The position numbers and the translations under genes are program-made. A DNA stretch of 64,000 nt from Pseudolysinimonas yzui (GTDB taxonomy: Bacteria > Actinomycetota > Actinomycetes > Actinomycetales > Microbacteriaceae), in contig NZ_BNAI01000002.1 of assembly GCF_014653215.1 (NCBI RefSeq), forward strand, positions 310,001 through 374,000. The letters are read 5' to 3'. The notes beneath the pieces were generated by a model. It saw only the letters and a program-made list of their open reading frames with translations. It ran no database searches and was not told the DNA's origin. Positions 54,288 through 64,000 of this stretch are shown one piece after another; position 1 is the stretch's first letter, and every line of letters begins with the position of its first letter.

Positions 54288-54980
54288 TCACACCTCGATC
54301 TCGCCGCCGACGCCGCGGAGGTGGTCGCGGAACGTGAGGTCTGGCCGGATGGCCCGAGCGGCGAGGTAGTCGCCGAAGCGCACCTGGTCGCGCAGCGAGG
54401 TGCCGGCCCGGATGAGGTCGGCCTGCCGCCCCTCCGTCGCCGCGATGCCTGCCGCCACCTCGAGTAGCTCCTCCACCCGCTCGAGCGGCACGAACAGCAC
54501 GCCGTCGTCGTCGCCGAACACGGCATCCGCTCTCGTGACCGCCCACTCGCCGACCCGGGCCGTGGTGAGGGCGTCCGGAACGCGCGGGTCGAGCCGCTGC
54601 GGCCCGGTGGGCAGCGTGCCGAGACTGAACAGCGGCATCCCGAGCTGTGCGATGTCGGCGCTGTCACGGTGCAGTCCCCAGATGACGATCCCGCTCACCC
54701 CACCCGCGGCCGCATCCAGAACCGCCAGGTCGCCGATGCACGCCTCGTCGAGCCGCCCGCCGTTGTCGGCCACCAGTACGTCACCCGGTTGCGCCGCCGA
54801 CACCGCTTCGAGGAAGACGTCGACGCTTCCGGAATGCACGGCCGGCAGAACGCGCCCCGCGATCCGCATGCCCGGCGCCAACGCCCGCACCCCCGTCGGA
54901 GCGCAGCGCACCGGGATGCCCGCGCGCAGGCAGGCATCGGCCAGGTGGGGGGTCGTCAGGGTCGCGAAGCGATCGAACAT
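54288..54980 (-). CDS. RraA-family protein
   Basis: A 230-residue protein of the RraA / HMG-aldolase fold: LTTPHLADACLRAGI at the start, GDVLVADNGGRLDEACIGDL and SGIVIWGLHRDSADI form the ligand site (usual GxxRD). Members are either RNase E regulators or aldolases/decarboxylases; in an actinobacterium an aldolase-type role is likelier. Divergent from the nucleoside hydrolase. Confidence 0.75.
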   Translation of the reverse strand: MFDRFATLTTPHLADACLRAGIPVRCAPTGVRALAPGMRIAGRVLPAVHSGSVDVFLEAVSAAQPGDVLVADNGGRLDEACIGDLAVLDAAAGGVSGIVIWGLHRDSADIAQLGMPLFSLGTLPTGPQRLDPRVPDALTTARVGEWAVTRADAVFGDDDGVLFVPLERVEELLEVAAGIAATEGRQADLIRAGTSLRDQVRFGDYLAARAIRPDLTFRDHLRGVGGEIEV

Positions 54981-54986
54981 GCCGTG

Positions 54987-54992
54987 ACGCTA
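54987..54992 (-). promoter_or_regulatory. Leaderless -10 box TAGCGT for the RraA-like gene
   Basis: On the minus strand TAGCGT ends six bases before the ATG at 54980. Confidence 0.5.
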
Positions 54993-55027
54993 TCCCCGCC
55001 GGGCGCGCGCGGCCACGGCCACTGTCC

Positions 55028-55033
55028 TACCGT
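55028..55033 (+). promoter_or_regulatory. Leaderless -10 box TACCGT for the nucleoside hydrolase
   Basis: TACCGT ends six bases before the GTG at 55040. Confidence 0.5.
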
Positions 55034-55039
55034 TGGACT

Positions 55040-56008
55040 GTGCCCCTCCCCCTCGTCATCGACACCGACACCGCCCAAGACGACTGCGTCGCCATCCTCG
55101 TCGGGCTTCTCGACCCGGAGGCCGACCTGCGGGCGATCACGATGGTCGCCGGCAACGTCGGATTCGACAAGCAGGTCAAGAACGCCTGGATGACGCTCAA
55201 CGTCGCCGACCGGCTCGACGTGCCCGTCCACCTCGGCTGCCGGCGGCCCCTGGTGCGCGAGTGGGTGTCGGCCGAGAACGTGCACGGCGACGGCGGCGGG
55301 GGGCTGGCGATCGACGAGTCGGGTCTCGCGCCGCAGCCCGAGCACGGGGTGGATGCGCTCATCCGCCTCGCCGCCGAATCGCCCGGGGAGCTGACGATCG
55401 TCTGCATCGGCCCGCTCACCAACATCGCGATGGCGATCATCAAAGATCCGGGCTTCGTCACCAACGTCAAGTCGCTCTACATCATGGGCGGCTCGAACAA
55501 CGCCCGCGGCAACATCACCGCCGCGGGTGAGTTCAACTTCTATGTCGACCCGGATGCCGCCAAGACCGTGTTCGCCGCCGGGTTCGCCGACATCGTCGTG
55601 GTGCCGTGGGCGCCGCTCACCCTCGTCGACGGCGTCTTCAGCCGCGACGAGATCGCCCGCATCGCCGCGGTCGGCACCCCGCTCGCGCGCTTCGTGGTGC
55701 GGGTCTGCGAGGCCACCCTCGCCTTCGACGAGTCGGTCGGCATCATGGGCTCGACGCATCCCGACTCGCTGACCGCCGCCGTGCTGCTGCACCCGGAGCT
55801 GATCTCCGCCAGCTCGCGTTACGCGGTCGACGTGGAGGCGGACTCCGAGCTGACCCGGGGCTACTCGGCGATGTCCTGGGGCGTCCACGGGCTGGAGCCG
55901 AACGCGACGGTCGTCGAAGCCGTCGACCGGCTCGCCTTCCTCGAGTACCTCATCGGATTGTTCGGCACCGCGACGACCCCACCTCGACCGTTCGATCCCG
56001 CACTCTAG
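55040..56008 (+). CDS. Inosine/uridine-preferring nucleoside hydrolase
   Basis: A 322-residue hydrolase with the calcium-binding N-terminus VIDTDTAQDD (family DTDxxxDD), IGPLTNIAMA and FNFYVDPDAA. It releases the base from a ribonucleoside. It stands upstream of a nucleoside transporter and two salvage genes on the same strand, but a 150-base gap with its own signals separates them. Confidence 0.85.
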   Translation: MPLPLVIDTDTAQDDCVAILVGLLDPEADLRAITMVAGNVGFDKQVKNAWMTLNVADRLDVPVHLGCRRPLVREWVSAENVHGDGGGGLAIDESGLAPQPEHGVDALIRLAAESPGELTIVCIGPLTNIAMAIIKDPGFVTNVKSLYIMGGSNNARGNITAAGEFNFYVDPDAAKTVFAAGFADIVVVPWAPLTLVDGVFSRDEIARIAAVGTPLARFVVRVCEATLAFDESVGIMGSTHPDSLTAAVLLHPELISASSRYAVDVEADSELTRGYSAMSWGVHGLEPNATVVEAVDRLAFLEYLIGLFGTATTPPRPFDPAL

Positions 56009-56162
56009 GAGATCATTTCGGCCACATTTCGCATGTGTCGCGCTTTGGTAACTAATCCTCCGGTAGGACCTTGGCCACTGGTCGCCGGGGTGACCCGGGG
56101 GTTAGCCTGAGCCCATCACACCCTGGCGTCCCGCCGGGGCTTTTGCACATGGAGGATCCCAA

Positions 56163-57233
56163 GTGAACCTGATCACCCGTAAGCGCGCCCTCGCGAGCCT
56201 CGTGCTCGCCGGCGCGAGCGCGCTCGTGCTCGCCGGCTGTGGCGCTGCTCCCGAAGAGGGCGACGGCGGCGAGGCCGTCGACTACCTCGCCTGCGCCGTC
56301 TCCGACGAGGGCAGCTGGAACGACAAGAGCTTCAACGAGGCGGCCTACGACGGCCTGCTCAAGGCCGAGGACGAGCTGGGCGTCGAGATCAACGACGCCG
56401 AGTCGCAGTCCATCGAGGACTTCGAGCCGAACCTCACCACGATGATCGACGCCGGATGCGACGTCACGTTCGCGGTCGGCTTCAACTTCTCGATCAACGA
56501 CACGATCTTCACGGTCGCCGACGCCAACCCCGACTCGCAGTTCGTCTGGATCGACGGCTGGAACCAGGGCCAGACCAACCTCAAGCCCATCACCTACGCG
56601 ATGGAGCAGTCGTCGTACCTCGCGGGCTACCTCGCCGCGGCGTACTCGACCAGCAAGGTCATCGGCACCTACGGCGGACTCGACATCCCGGCCGTGACGG
56701 CGTTCATGGACGGCTTCTACTACGGCGCGAAGGCGTACGAGACGGAGACCGGCACCGCCGTGACCGTGCTCGGCCGCGACCCGATCGCCGGCACCGGCAC
56801 CTTCACCGACCCGGCCCTGTCGTTCGGCGATACCGAGGGCGCGAAGTCGATCTCGGCGGGCTTCCTCGCCGAGGGCGCTGACGTCATCTTCCCGGTCGCG
56901 GGTGGCCTGTTCGCCTCGACCGCCGAGGCGATCACCGAGTCGGGTTCGACCACCGCGGTCTTCCTCGGCGTCGACAAGAACATCGCCGTCACCTCGCCCG
57001 AGTACGCGGACCTCGTCCTCACCTCGGTCGAGAAGCGCATGACGCAGGCCGTGTTCGACATCATCTCCGACCTGTCGTCGGGCGGCGAGTTCAACGTCGA
57101 CGCCTACGTCGGAACCCTCGAGAACGACGGCACCGCGCTGTCGCAGAGTGACAAGATCTCGGACGAGCTTCTCGCGAAGCTCGACGAGCTCAAGGCCGGC
57201 ATCATCGACGGATCGATCGACCCGCTCGCCTGA
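56163..57233 (+). CDS. BMP-family nucleoside-binding lipoprotein
   Basis: A 356-residue lipoprotein (lipobox LAGC near residue 23) of the Bmp/PnrA family: VSDEGSWNDKSFNEAAYDGL and QSSYLAGYLAAAYS are standard. It is the substrate-binding part of a nucleoside ABC importer whose ATPase and permeases follow. GGAGG lies before the GTG start; a -10 candidate TAGCCT is at 56103-56108. A strong hairpin after it would give more lipoprotein than transporter. Confidence 0.9.
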   Translation: MNLITRKRALASLVLAGASALVLAGCGAAPEEGDGGEAVDYLACAVSDEGSWNDKSFNEAAYDGLLKAEDELGVEINDAESQSIEDFEPNLTTMIDAGCDVTFAVGFNFSINDTIFTVADANPDSQFVWIDGWNQGQTNLKPITYAMEQSSYLAGYLAAAYSTSKVIGTYGGLDIPAVTAFMDGFYYGAKAYETETGTAVTVLGRDPIAGTGTFTDPALSFGDTEGAKSISAGFLAEGADVIFPVAGGLFASTAEAITESGSTTAVFLGVDKNIAVTSPEYADLVLTSVEKRMTQAVFDIISDLSSGGEFNVDAYVGTLENDGTALSQSDKISDELLAKLDELKAGIIDGSIDPLA

Positions 57234-57273
57234 TCCCGTAGTTCCTGATCGGCGTCCGCGCTGATCGACTGAT

Positions 57274-57303
57274 GTGCCGGGGTGGCTTCGGCCGCCCCGG
57301 CAC
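57274..57303 (+). terminator. Hairpin between the lipoprotein and ATPase genes
   Basis: A 13-pair GC-rich stem (one G-T pair) closes on a TTCG loop: GTGCCGGGG and CCCCGGCAC form the outer arms. It may stop part of the transcription or protect the upstream message end. Confidence 0.65.
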
Positions 57304-57358
57304 ATCGCTTTCTCCGCCGGCCTCGCGTCGGCCCGCCCCCTCGTGCAGGATGGACCCG

Positions 57359-58851
<1,493 letters not shown>

Positions 58852-58855
<4 letters not shown>

Positions 58856-60219
58856 GCGCCCCCGTGCTCGAGCCGCTGCCCGTCGACGCCGAGGTCGATC
58901 CCGCGGCGCGGAAGCGGCCGACGGCGCGCGAGGTGCTCTCCGACATCGCGAGCGGCGGACCGTTGCGCATCCTCCTCGCGGTCTTCCTGTCGCTCGTGGT
59001 CGGCTCGCTCCTGATCGTCTTCACCAACGAAGACGTGCTCGACACCCTCGGCTACTTCGGCGCGCGACCGACCGACTTCTTCGGTGCGGCGGGGAAGGCG
59101 ATCGGCGAGGCGTACGCCGCGCTGTTCCGCGGCGCGGTGTTCAACTACCGCGCCGATTCCTTCGAAGCCGCGATCCGGCCGCTCACCGAGTCGCTGCGCT
59201 TCGCCGGACCGCTCATCGCCGCGGGGCTCGGCATCGCGCTGAGCTTCCGGGTCGGCATGTTCAACATCGGCGGTCAGGGGCAGATGCTGATGGGGGCCGC
59301 GTTCGCGGGCTTCGCGGCTGCCAACCTCTCGCTGCCGTGGGGCCTGCACCTGCTCGTCGCGATGGCGTTCGGGTTCATCGGCGCGGGGCTGTGGGCGGGA
59401 ATCGTCGGACTTCTCAAGGCCTTCACCGGCGCTCACGAGGTGATCGTCACGATCATGCTCAACTACATCGCGGTGAGCCTCATCACCTACCTGATGCGCA
59501 CGCCGGTGCTGCACGACATGGACTCCGGCAACAACCCGACGGCCCGTGCCCCGCAGCCCACCGCGCAGCTGCCCACGATCCTCGGGCAGGACTTCTCGCT
59601 CCACCTCGGCTTCCTCCTCTGCATCGCCGCGGTGTTCGTCTTCTGGTGGTTGATGGAACGCAGCAAGCTCGGCTTCCGCCTCCGCATGGTGGGCCTGAAT
59701 CCGGATGCCGCGCGCACTGCCGGGGTGAACGTCAAGGCCGTCTTCATCGTCGCGATGGTGCTGTCGGGTCTGTTCGTCGGCCTCGCGGGAATCAACCAGG
59801 CGCTCGGCCGCACCGGCACCTTCGGCCCGAGCATCGACGCCGGCATCGGCTTCGACGCGATCACCGTCGCCCTGCTCGGCGGCTCGCGCGCGTTCGGGGT
59901 GCTGTTCGCCGGACTGCTGTTCGGCGCGATGAAGGCCGCGGGCCCGTCGATGCAGGTGCAGGATGTCGCCCCCGAGGTGCTCGTCGTCATGCAGGGTCTC
60001 ATCGTGCTGTTCGTCGCGGCACCGCCGCTCGTGCGGTCGATCTTCCGGTTCCTGCCGGAGCCGCGCGTCGTGGTCCGCACGTCGGCGCCCAAGCGGTCGC
60101 TCAGGGCGACGGCTGCGGAGGCACCGGCGACACAGGCTCCGGTGGCGCAGGTCGACACGGCCCAGGGCGATGGTGCGGGCGACAGCACCGCGACGGCGAA
60201 GAAGGAGTCCCCGCTATGA
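58852..60219 (+). CDS. Nucleoside ABC importer permease
   Basis: A 455-residue membrane protein of the NupP/BPL_transp_2 type: FNIGGQGQMLMGAAFAGF and GANPDAARTAG-like LNPDAARTAGVNVKAV are family segments. A charged N-terminal tail of about 35 residues and a Pro/Ala tail of about 45 residues flank the membrane part. The GTG start overlaps the ATPase stop. Confidence 0.85.
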
Positions 60220-61502
60220 CCCAGACCCTCGCCCCCGAGGCGCCGGTCGTCGGACCGGTCGTCGTCGCGCCCCGCAACTGGAAGGGCGCGATCGTCATGG
60301 CGGTCGTCGCCCAGATCACGCTCGCCTTCGCTCTCACCACGGGATCCGTCGAGGTGTTCTTCTCCTGGAACGACACCGGTCAGCCCGCCGTCATCCCCGC
60401 CACCGTCGTCGACGCCCAGTTGATCTGCCTCGTGCTCGCCGTCATCGCCGAGCTGTGCGCCGTCGCGGCGTTCGTGTTCGTCGGGATGCGTCGCAAGGCG
60501 CCGCTGATCCTCACGTTCGTCGTCGCGTTCACGTTCCTGATCGCCCTCGTCGCCTCGGTCGCGGCGGGAAGTCAGAGCGGCAACATCCCGGTCGTCTTCC
60601 TGCTGACCGGCACGATCGGACTCTCGACCGCGGTGATCTTCGGCTCGCTCGCCGGTGTGCTGGGGGAGCGCGTCGGCGTCACGAACATCGCGATCGAGGG
60701 GCAGCTGCTCGGCGGCGCATTCACGTCGGCCGTCGTCGCGAGCGTCACCGACAGCCTCATCCTCGGACTGGTCGCCGGCATGGTGACCGGCGCCCTGCTG
60801 TCGATGGTGCTCGCCGGGTTCTCGATCAAGTACCTCGTCGACCAGGTGATCGTCGGCGTCGTGCTCGTCGCGCTCATGATCGGCCTGACGAACTTCTTCT
60901 ACTCGGCCGCGCTCTCCGGCAACAGCGAGGAGCTGAACTTCCCCGGCACCCTGCCGTTCCTGCCGATCCCGCTGCTCTCCGACATCCCGGTGATCGGGCC
61001 CGTGCTGTTCGACCAGCGCCCGACCACCTACGCGATGTTCATCCTCGTGCCGGCGGTCTGGTTCTTCCTGTTCAAGACCCGGTGGGGCCTGCGCATCCGG
61101 GCTCTCGGCGAGCACCCGCTCGCGGCCGACACCGTCGGCATCAACGTCAACCGCTGGCGCTTCTGGACGGTCACCGTCGCCGGGCTCATCGCCGGCCTCG
61201 GCGGCGCCGCGCTGACCCTCGGATCGATCGGTCCGTTCGTGCGCGAGATGAGCGCCGGCCAGGGCTTCATCGCGCTCGCCTGCGTCATCCTCGGTCGCTG
61301 GAACCCGTTCCTCGCGGCCTCGGCGGCGCTGCTGTTCGGGTTCTCGCGTAACTTCCGCATCTGGGCGGGCCAGGCCGGATCGACGATCCCGCCGGACCTG
61401 ATCGCGATGACGCCGTATCTCGTGACGCTCATCGCCGTCGCGGTGCTCGTCGGTCGCGCCGTCGCCCCGAAGGCGGTCGGCCGGCCCTACGTCAAGGAGT
61501 GA
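60216..61502 (+). CDS. Nucleoside ABC importer permease, second subunit
   Basis: A 428-residue membrane protein of the NupQ type: GERVGVTNIAIEGQLLGGAF and LGEHPLAADTVGINV are diagnostic. Forms the channel with the preceding permease. It starts in the stop of that gene (ATGA) and ends in the cytidine deaminase start region. Confidence 0.85.
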   Translation: MTQTLAPEAPVVGPVVVAPRNWKGAIVMAVVAQITLAFALTTGSVEVFFSWNDTGQPAVIPATVVDAQLICLVLAVIAELCAVAAFVFVGMRRKAPLILTFVVAFTFLIALVASVAAGSQSGNIPVVFLLTGTIGLSTAVIFGSLAGVLGERVGVTNIAIEGQLLGGAFTSAVVASVTDSLILGLVAGMVTGALLSMVLAGFSIKYLVDQVIVGVVLVALMIGLTNFFYSAALSGNSEELNFPGTLPFLPIPLLSDIPVIGPVLFDQRPTTYAMFILVPAVWFFLFKTRWGLRIRALGEHPLAADTVGINVNRWRFWTVTVAGLIAGLGGAALTLGSIGPFVREMSAGQGFIALACVILGRWNPFLAASAALLFGFSRNFRIWAGQAGSTIPPDLIAMTPYLVTLIAVAVLVGRAVAPKAVGRPYVKE

Positions 61503-61504
61503 CC

Positions 61505-61906
61505 GTGTCCGTCGATTGGGATGTGCTGCGGGCGAAGGCCAACGAAGCACTCGGCTGGTCGTATTCGCCGTACTCGAACTTCCCGGTGGGGGCGGCGGCG
61601 CTCGTCGACGACGGTCGCATCGTGCAGGGCGCCAACGTCGAGAACGCCTCGTACGGCGTCGGGCTGTGCGCCGAATGCGGGCTCGTCTCGAACCTCGCGG
61701 CGACGGGCGGCGGCAAGCTGGTCGCGTTCTCGTGCGTCGACGGGCACGGCAACGTGCTGATGCCGTGCGGCCGGTGCCGTCAGCTGCTCTACGAGTTCTC
61801 CGCGCCCGGGATGCTGCTCGAGACGGTGTCGGGGATCAAGACGATCGACGAGGTGCTGCCCGACGCGTTCGGCCCGCGCCAGCTCGAGGAGTATTCGCGT
61901 GGCTAG
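61505..61906 (+). CDS. cdd: Cytidine deaminase
   Basis: A 133-residue zinc enzyme: SPYSNFPVGAAAL, the zinc and proton-shuttle motif LCAECGLVSN and MPCGRCRQLLYEF. It deaminates cytidine and deoxycytidine. The GTG at 61505 has AAGGAG five bases upstream; a GTG at 61499 overlapping the permease stop would add two residues. Confidence 0.9.
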   Translation: MSVDWDVLRAKANEALGWSYSPYSNFPVGAAALVDDGRIVQGANVENASYGVGLCAECGLVSNLAATGGGKLVAFSCVDGHGNVLMPCGRCRQLLYEFSAPGMLLETVSGIKTIDEVLPDAFGPRQLEEYSRG

Positions 61907-61980
61907 CCGACGGAGCGGCGCGACCGCGCTCGTGCCGCGGAGCGGTTCGACGCCGCAGGAGCGGCGGCGGCGTGGCTAGC
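61898..61980 (+). repeat. Direct repeat GCGTGGCTAGC flanking a 60-base insert
   Basis: GCGTGGCTAGC occurs at the cdd end (61898-61908) and again at the deoA start (61970-61980). The first copy holds the cdd stop and a GTG in the deoA-like context; the second holds the deoA GTG. Removing one repeat and the intervening GC-rich bases would leave the two genes overlapping. Confidence 0.55.
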
Positions 61981-63270
61981 ATCGAGCCCTTCGACGCCGT
62001 CGATCTGATCAAGACCAAGCGCGACGGTGGGACGCTCTCCACCCCCCAGATCTCCTGGTTGGTCGACGCCTACACGCGCGGGTATGTCGCCGACGAGCAG
62101 ATGTCGGCGATGACGATGGCGATCTTCCTCAACGGGATGCAGCCGCAGGAGATCAAGGACCTGACGCTCGCGATGATCGCGACCGGCGAGACCCTCGACT
62201 TCTCGGGTCTGTCGAAGGCGACGACCGACAAGCACTCGACCGGCGGGGTCGGCGACAAGATCACCCTCCCGCTCGCGCCGCTCGTGGCATCCTTCGGCGT
62301 CGCCGTGCCGCAGTTGTCGGGCCGCGGGCTCGGGCACACCGGCGGCACGCTCGACAAGCTGGAGAGCATCCCGGGGTGGCGCGCCAAGCTCAGCAACGAC
62401 GAGTTCATGCGCCAGCTCGAGGAAGTCGGGGCGGTCGTCTGCGCGGCCGGAGCCGGGCTCGCGCCGGCCGACGGGAAGCTCTACGCCCTGCGCGACATCA
62501 CCGGAACGGTCGAGGCGATCCCGCTCATCGCGTCGAGCATCATGTCGAAGAAGATCGCCGAAGGCACGGCGTCGCTCGTGCTCGACGTCAAGCACGGCTC
62601 GGGCGCGTTCATGCAGGACCCGGTTCGCTCCCGGGAGCTGGCGGAGGTGATGGTGCGGCTCGGCAACGACGCGGGCACGCGCACGGTCGCGCTGCTGACC
62701 AACATGCACGTGCCGCTCGGGCTCGCGATCGGCAACGCCAACGAGGTGCGCGAATCCGTCGAGGTGCTCGCCGGGGGCGGGCCGGCGGATGTCGTCGAGC
62801 TCACCGTCGCCCTCGCCCGCGAGATGCTCGCCCTCGCCGGGCTGCCCGACGCCGACGTCGAGTCGGCACTCGCCGACGGCCGCGCGATGGACTCCTGGCG
62901 CGCGATGATCTCCGCGCAGGGGGGCGACCCGGATGCCGCGCTGCCGACCGCCCGCGAGACCCAGGTCGTCACGGCCGACCGGGACGGCATCCTCGTCAAG
63001 CAGGAAGCGCTGCCGTTCGGCATCGCCGCCTGGCGCCTCGGGGCCGGGCGCGCTCGCAAGGAGGACCCGGTGCAGCACGCCGCCGGCATCGACCTGCACG
63101 CGAAGCCCGGTGACACCGTGCGCGCCGGTCAGCCGCTGTTCACCCTCTCCGCCGACGAGCCCGAGCGCTTCGCCCGCGCCCTCGAAGCCCTCGACGGCGC
63201 CTGGGCGATCGGCGACCCCGGCACCCCCGTCGACGACGGCGGCCCCCTCATCGCCGGTCGCGTGGAGTAG
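61972..63270 (+). CDS. deoA: Thymidine phosphorylase
   Basis: A 432-residue pyrimidine-nucleoside phosphorylase: DKHSTGGVGDKITLPLAPLV is the phosphate-binding loop, SGRGLGHTGGTLDKLESIPG the substrate loop, and DVKHGSGAFM follows. It splits thymidine or deoxyuridine with phosphate. The GTG at 61972 has AGGAG ten bases upstream. Last gene of the nucleoside uptake and salvage operon. Confidence 0.9.
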   Translation: MASIEPFDAVDLIKTKRDGGTLSTPQISWLVDAYTRGYVADEQMSAMTMAIFLNGMQPQEIKDLTLAMIATGETLDFSGLSKATTDKHSTGGVGDKITLPLAPLVASFGVAVPQLSGRGLGHTGGTLDKLESIPGWRAKLSNDEFMRQLEEVGAVVCAAGAGLAPADGKLYALRDITGTVEAIPLIASSIMSKKIAEGTASLVLDVKHGSGAFMQDPVRSRELAEVMVRLGNDAGTRTVALLTNMHVPLGLAIGNANEVRESVEVLAGGGPADVVELTVALAREMLALAGLPDADVESALADGRAMDSWRAMISAQGGDPDAALPTARETQVVTADRDGILVKQEALPFGIAAWRLGAGRARKEDPVQHAAGIDLHAKPGDTVRAGQPLFTLSADEPERFARALEALDGAWAIGDPGTPVDDGGPLIAGRVE

Positions 63271-63288
63271 CCCTTCCCAGCGTGAGGG

Positions 63289-63333
63289 GTCGAAAAGGGT
63301 CGGGTGATGGGGCACGCGGCGACCCTTTTCGAC
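63289..63333. terminator. Bidirectional terminator between deoA and the DUF559 gene
   Basis: A perfect 14-base inverted repeat, GTCGAAAAGGGTCG at 63289-63302 and CGACCCTTTTCGAC at 63320-63333, fills the gap between the convergent genes. Confidence 0.7.
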
Positions 63334-63336
63334 GCC

Positions 63337-64000
63337 TCAGATCGTGAGTTCGCCGCGCCAGCCCTTGTCTCGAAGATTCGTGGCTACGAGGAGAATCAGG
63401 CGACGCGAGCCATCGGCGAGGTCGGGGCCTGCCGCCCGAGTCGTGTGCCAGCCGATGGCCTCGAATCGCGGAACACGCGCCAGATCGCTGAGCCACTGAC
63501 TCCGACTGGTGCGATGTCCGTCGCCCTCGTAATCCACCAGCTCTCGGTAGTCCGGAAAGGCGAGGTCCGGTCGACCGACGAAGGTTCCGTGCTCATCGAA
63601 GACGTCGACGTTGACGACAGGATGGGGAAGGCCGGCGCGAGTGAAGCGGACGCGAAGCACCGACTCCGGAGGGGAGTCACTTCGGTCGCAGATCCAGTTC
63701 AGCGCGGCGAGTCGGACGGCCCGGCCGCGTCGGCCGGGGTGACGTCGCGCGAGCTCGGCCAGCGCATCGAGCGGGGCCAAGCGATCACGATGCCAGACGA
63801 CGCGGTCTCCGGCGGCGATCAGGTCTTCGAAGCCGACCAGACCCGCAAGGTCGCACCACGTGCGCTCGGGCGTCGTGACCGGAATCCCATCGAGCAGCGT
63901 CAGCTCTTCATCCCGCATGACCAGGTGGTGTCCCACAACGCCCGTCGTCCGAACGGCACGGCGGCCGTGCGGGTAGCTGACGTGGAGACGTGGATCGATG
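63337..64000 (-). CDS. DUF559-type protein with Vsr-like nuclease fold (partial)
   Basis: The frame is open to the window edge; about 220 C-terminal residues are visible. The front, HVSYPHGRRAVRTTGVVGHH with IPVTTPERTWCDLAGL, matches the N-terminal part of actinobacterial AbiEi/DUF559-like proteins. The end has a Vsr-like PD-(D/E)XK layout: FVGRPDLAFPDYRELVDYEG and DGHRTSRSQWLSDLARVPRF. Function unknown; these genes are numerous and dispersed in Microbacteriaceae. Confidence 0.65.
   Translation of the reverse strand, partial: IDPRLHVSYPHGRRAVRTTGVVGHHLVMRDEELTLLDGIPVTTPERTWCDLAGLVGFEDLIAAGDRVVWHRDRLAPLDALAELARRHPGRRGRAVRLAALNWICDRSDSPPESVLRVRFTRAGLPHPVVNVDVFDEHGTFVGRPDLAFPDYRELVDYEGDGHRTSRSQWLSDLARVPRFEAIGWHTTRAAGPDLADGSRRLILLVATNLRDKGWRGELTI

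Overview
The window is about 64 kb of high-GC DNA from an actinobacterium, most probably a member of the Microbacteriaceae. This rests on the GC-rich codon choice, frequent GTG and TTG starts, ATGA/GTGA overlaps along operons, many promoters placed to give leaderless transcripts, and a plant/soil-type protocatechuate pathway. It is chromosomal: succinate dehydrogenase, riboflavin synthesis, trpS and nucleoside salvage are all present. No tRNA, rRNA, CRISPR array, transposase or integrase was seen.

Region 1 (1-15.9 kb) is accessory DNA. A minus-strand operon (1-4754) encodes a TTG-started small protein, a SprT-like protein that has lost its catalytic Glu, a small zinc protein, a membrane-anchored VWA-like protein, a multi-pass membrane protein, an unknown soluble protein and the N-terminus of a further protein that runs off the window. 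Divergent from it, a four-gene plus-strand operon (4935-12341) encodes a large unknown protein with a possible beta-propeller C-terminus, an ATP-grasp ligase, a SIR2-like protein whose catalytic residues appear replaced, and an nSTAND1 NTPase with pentapeptide-like repeats. The divergent promoter region carries four helically phased GATYYGGG repeats. I regard this operon as the best candidate for an undescribed conflict or signalling system. Next to it lie a radical SAM enzyme with a carbamoyltransferase-like protein (minus) and a nitroreductase with a TPR-like protein (plus), which look like a small-molecule modification set.

Region 2 (15.9-33 kb) is a protocatechuate (beta-ketoadipate) locus entirely on the minus strand: pcaH-G-B-D-C at 32.1-28.4 kb and pcaI-J-F plus an IclR regulator at 19.1-15.9 kb, with a second IclR gene upstream of pcaH. 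The two halves are separated by about 9 kb of defence-type genes: a zinc-ribbon protein with a HEPN protein, two DNA methyltransferases with an HNH endonuclease, two tandem PD-(D/E)XK-like proteins, a membrane protein, a TIR protein, a frameshifted epimerase and a solitary HicB-like regulator. REP-like palindromes flank the pcaHGBDC half.

Region 3 (33-64 kb) is mostly housekeeping: an ABC exporter with a lipoprotein, a three-gene ABC-2 exporter, a DUF4184-like membrane protein, the ribD-E-BA-H operon under an FMN riboswitch, trpS, exonuclease III, a YihY/BrkB protein, a sigma factor fused to an anti-sigma-type zinc finger and membrane segments, sdhCDAB, a mannose-related glycosyltransferase with a GDP-mannose pyrophosphorylase, an RraA-like protein, a nucleoside hydrolase, and a nucleoside uptake and salvage operon (BMP lipoprotein, ATPase, two permeases, cytidine deaminase, thymidine phosphorylase). 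The window ends inside a DUF559-type protein. All assignments come from reading motifs by eye; no database search was run.
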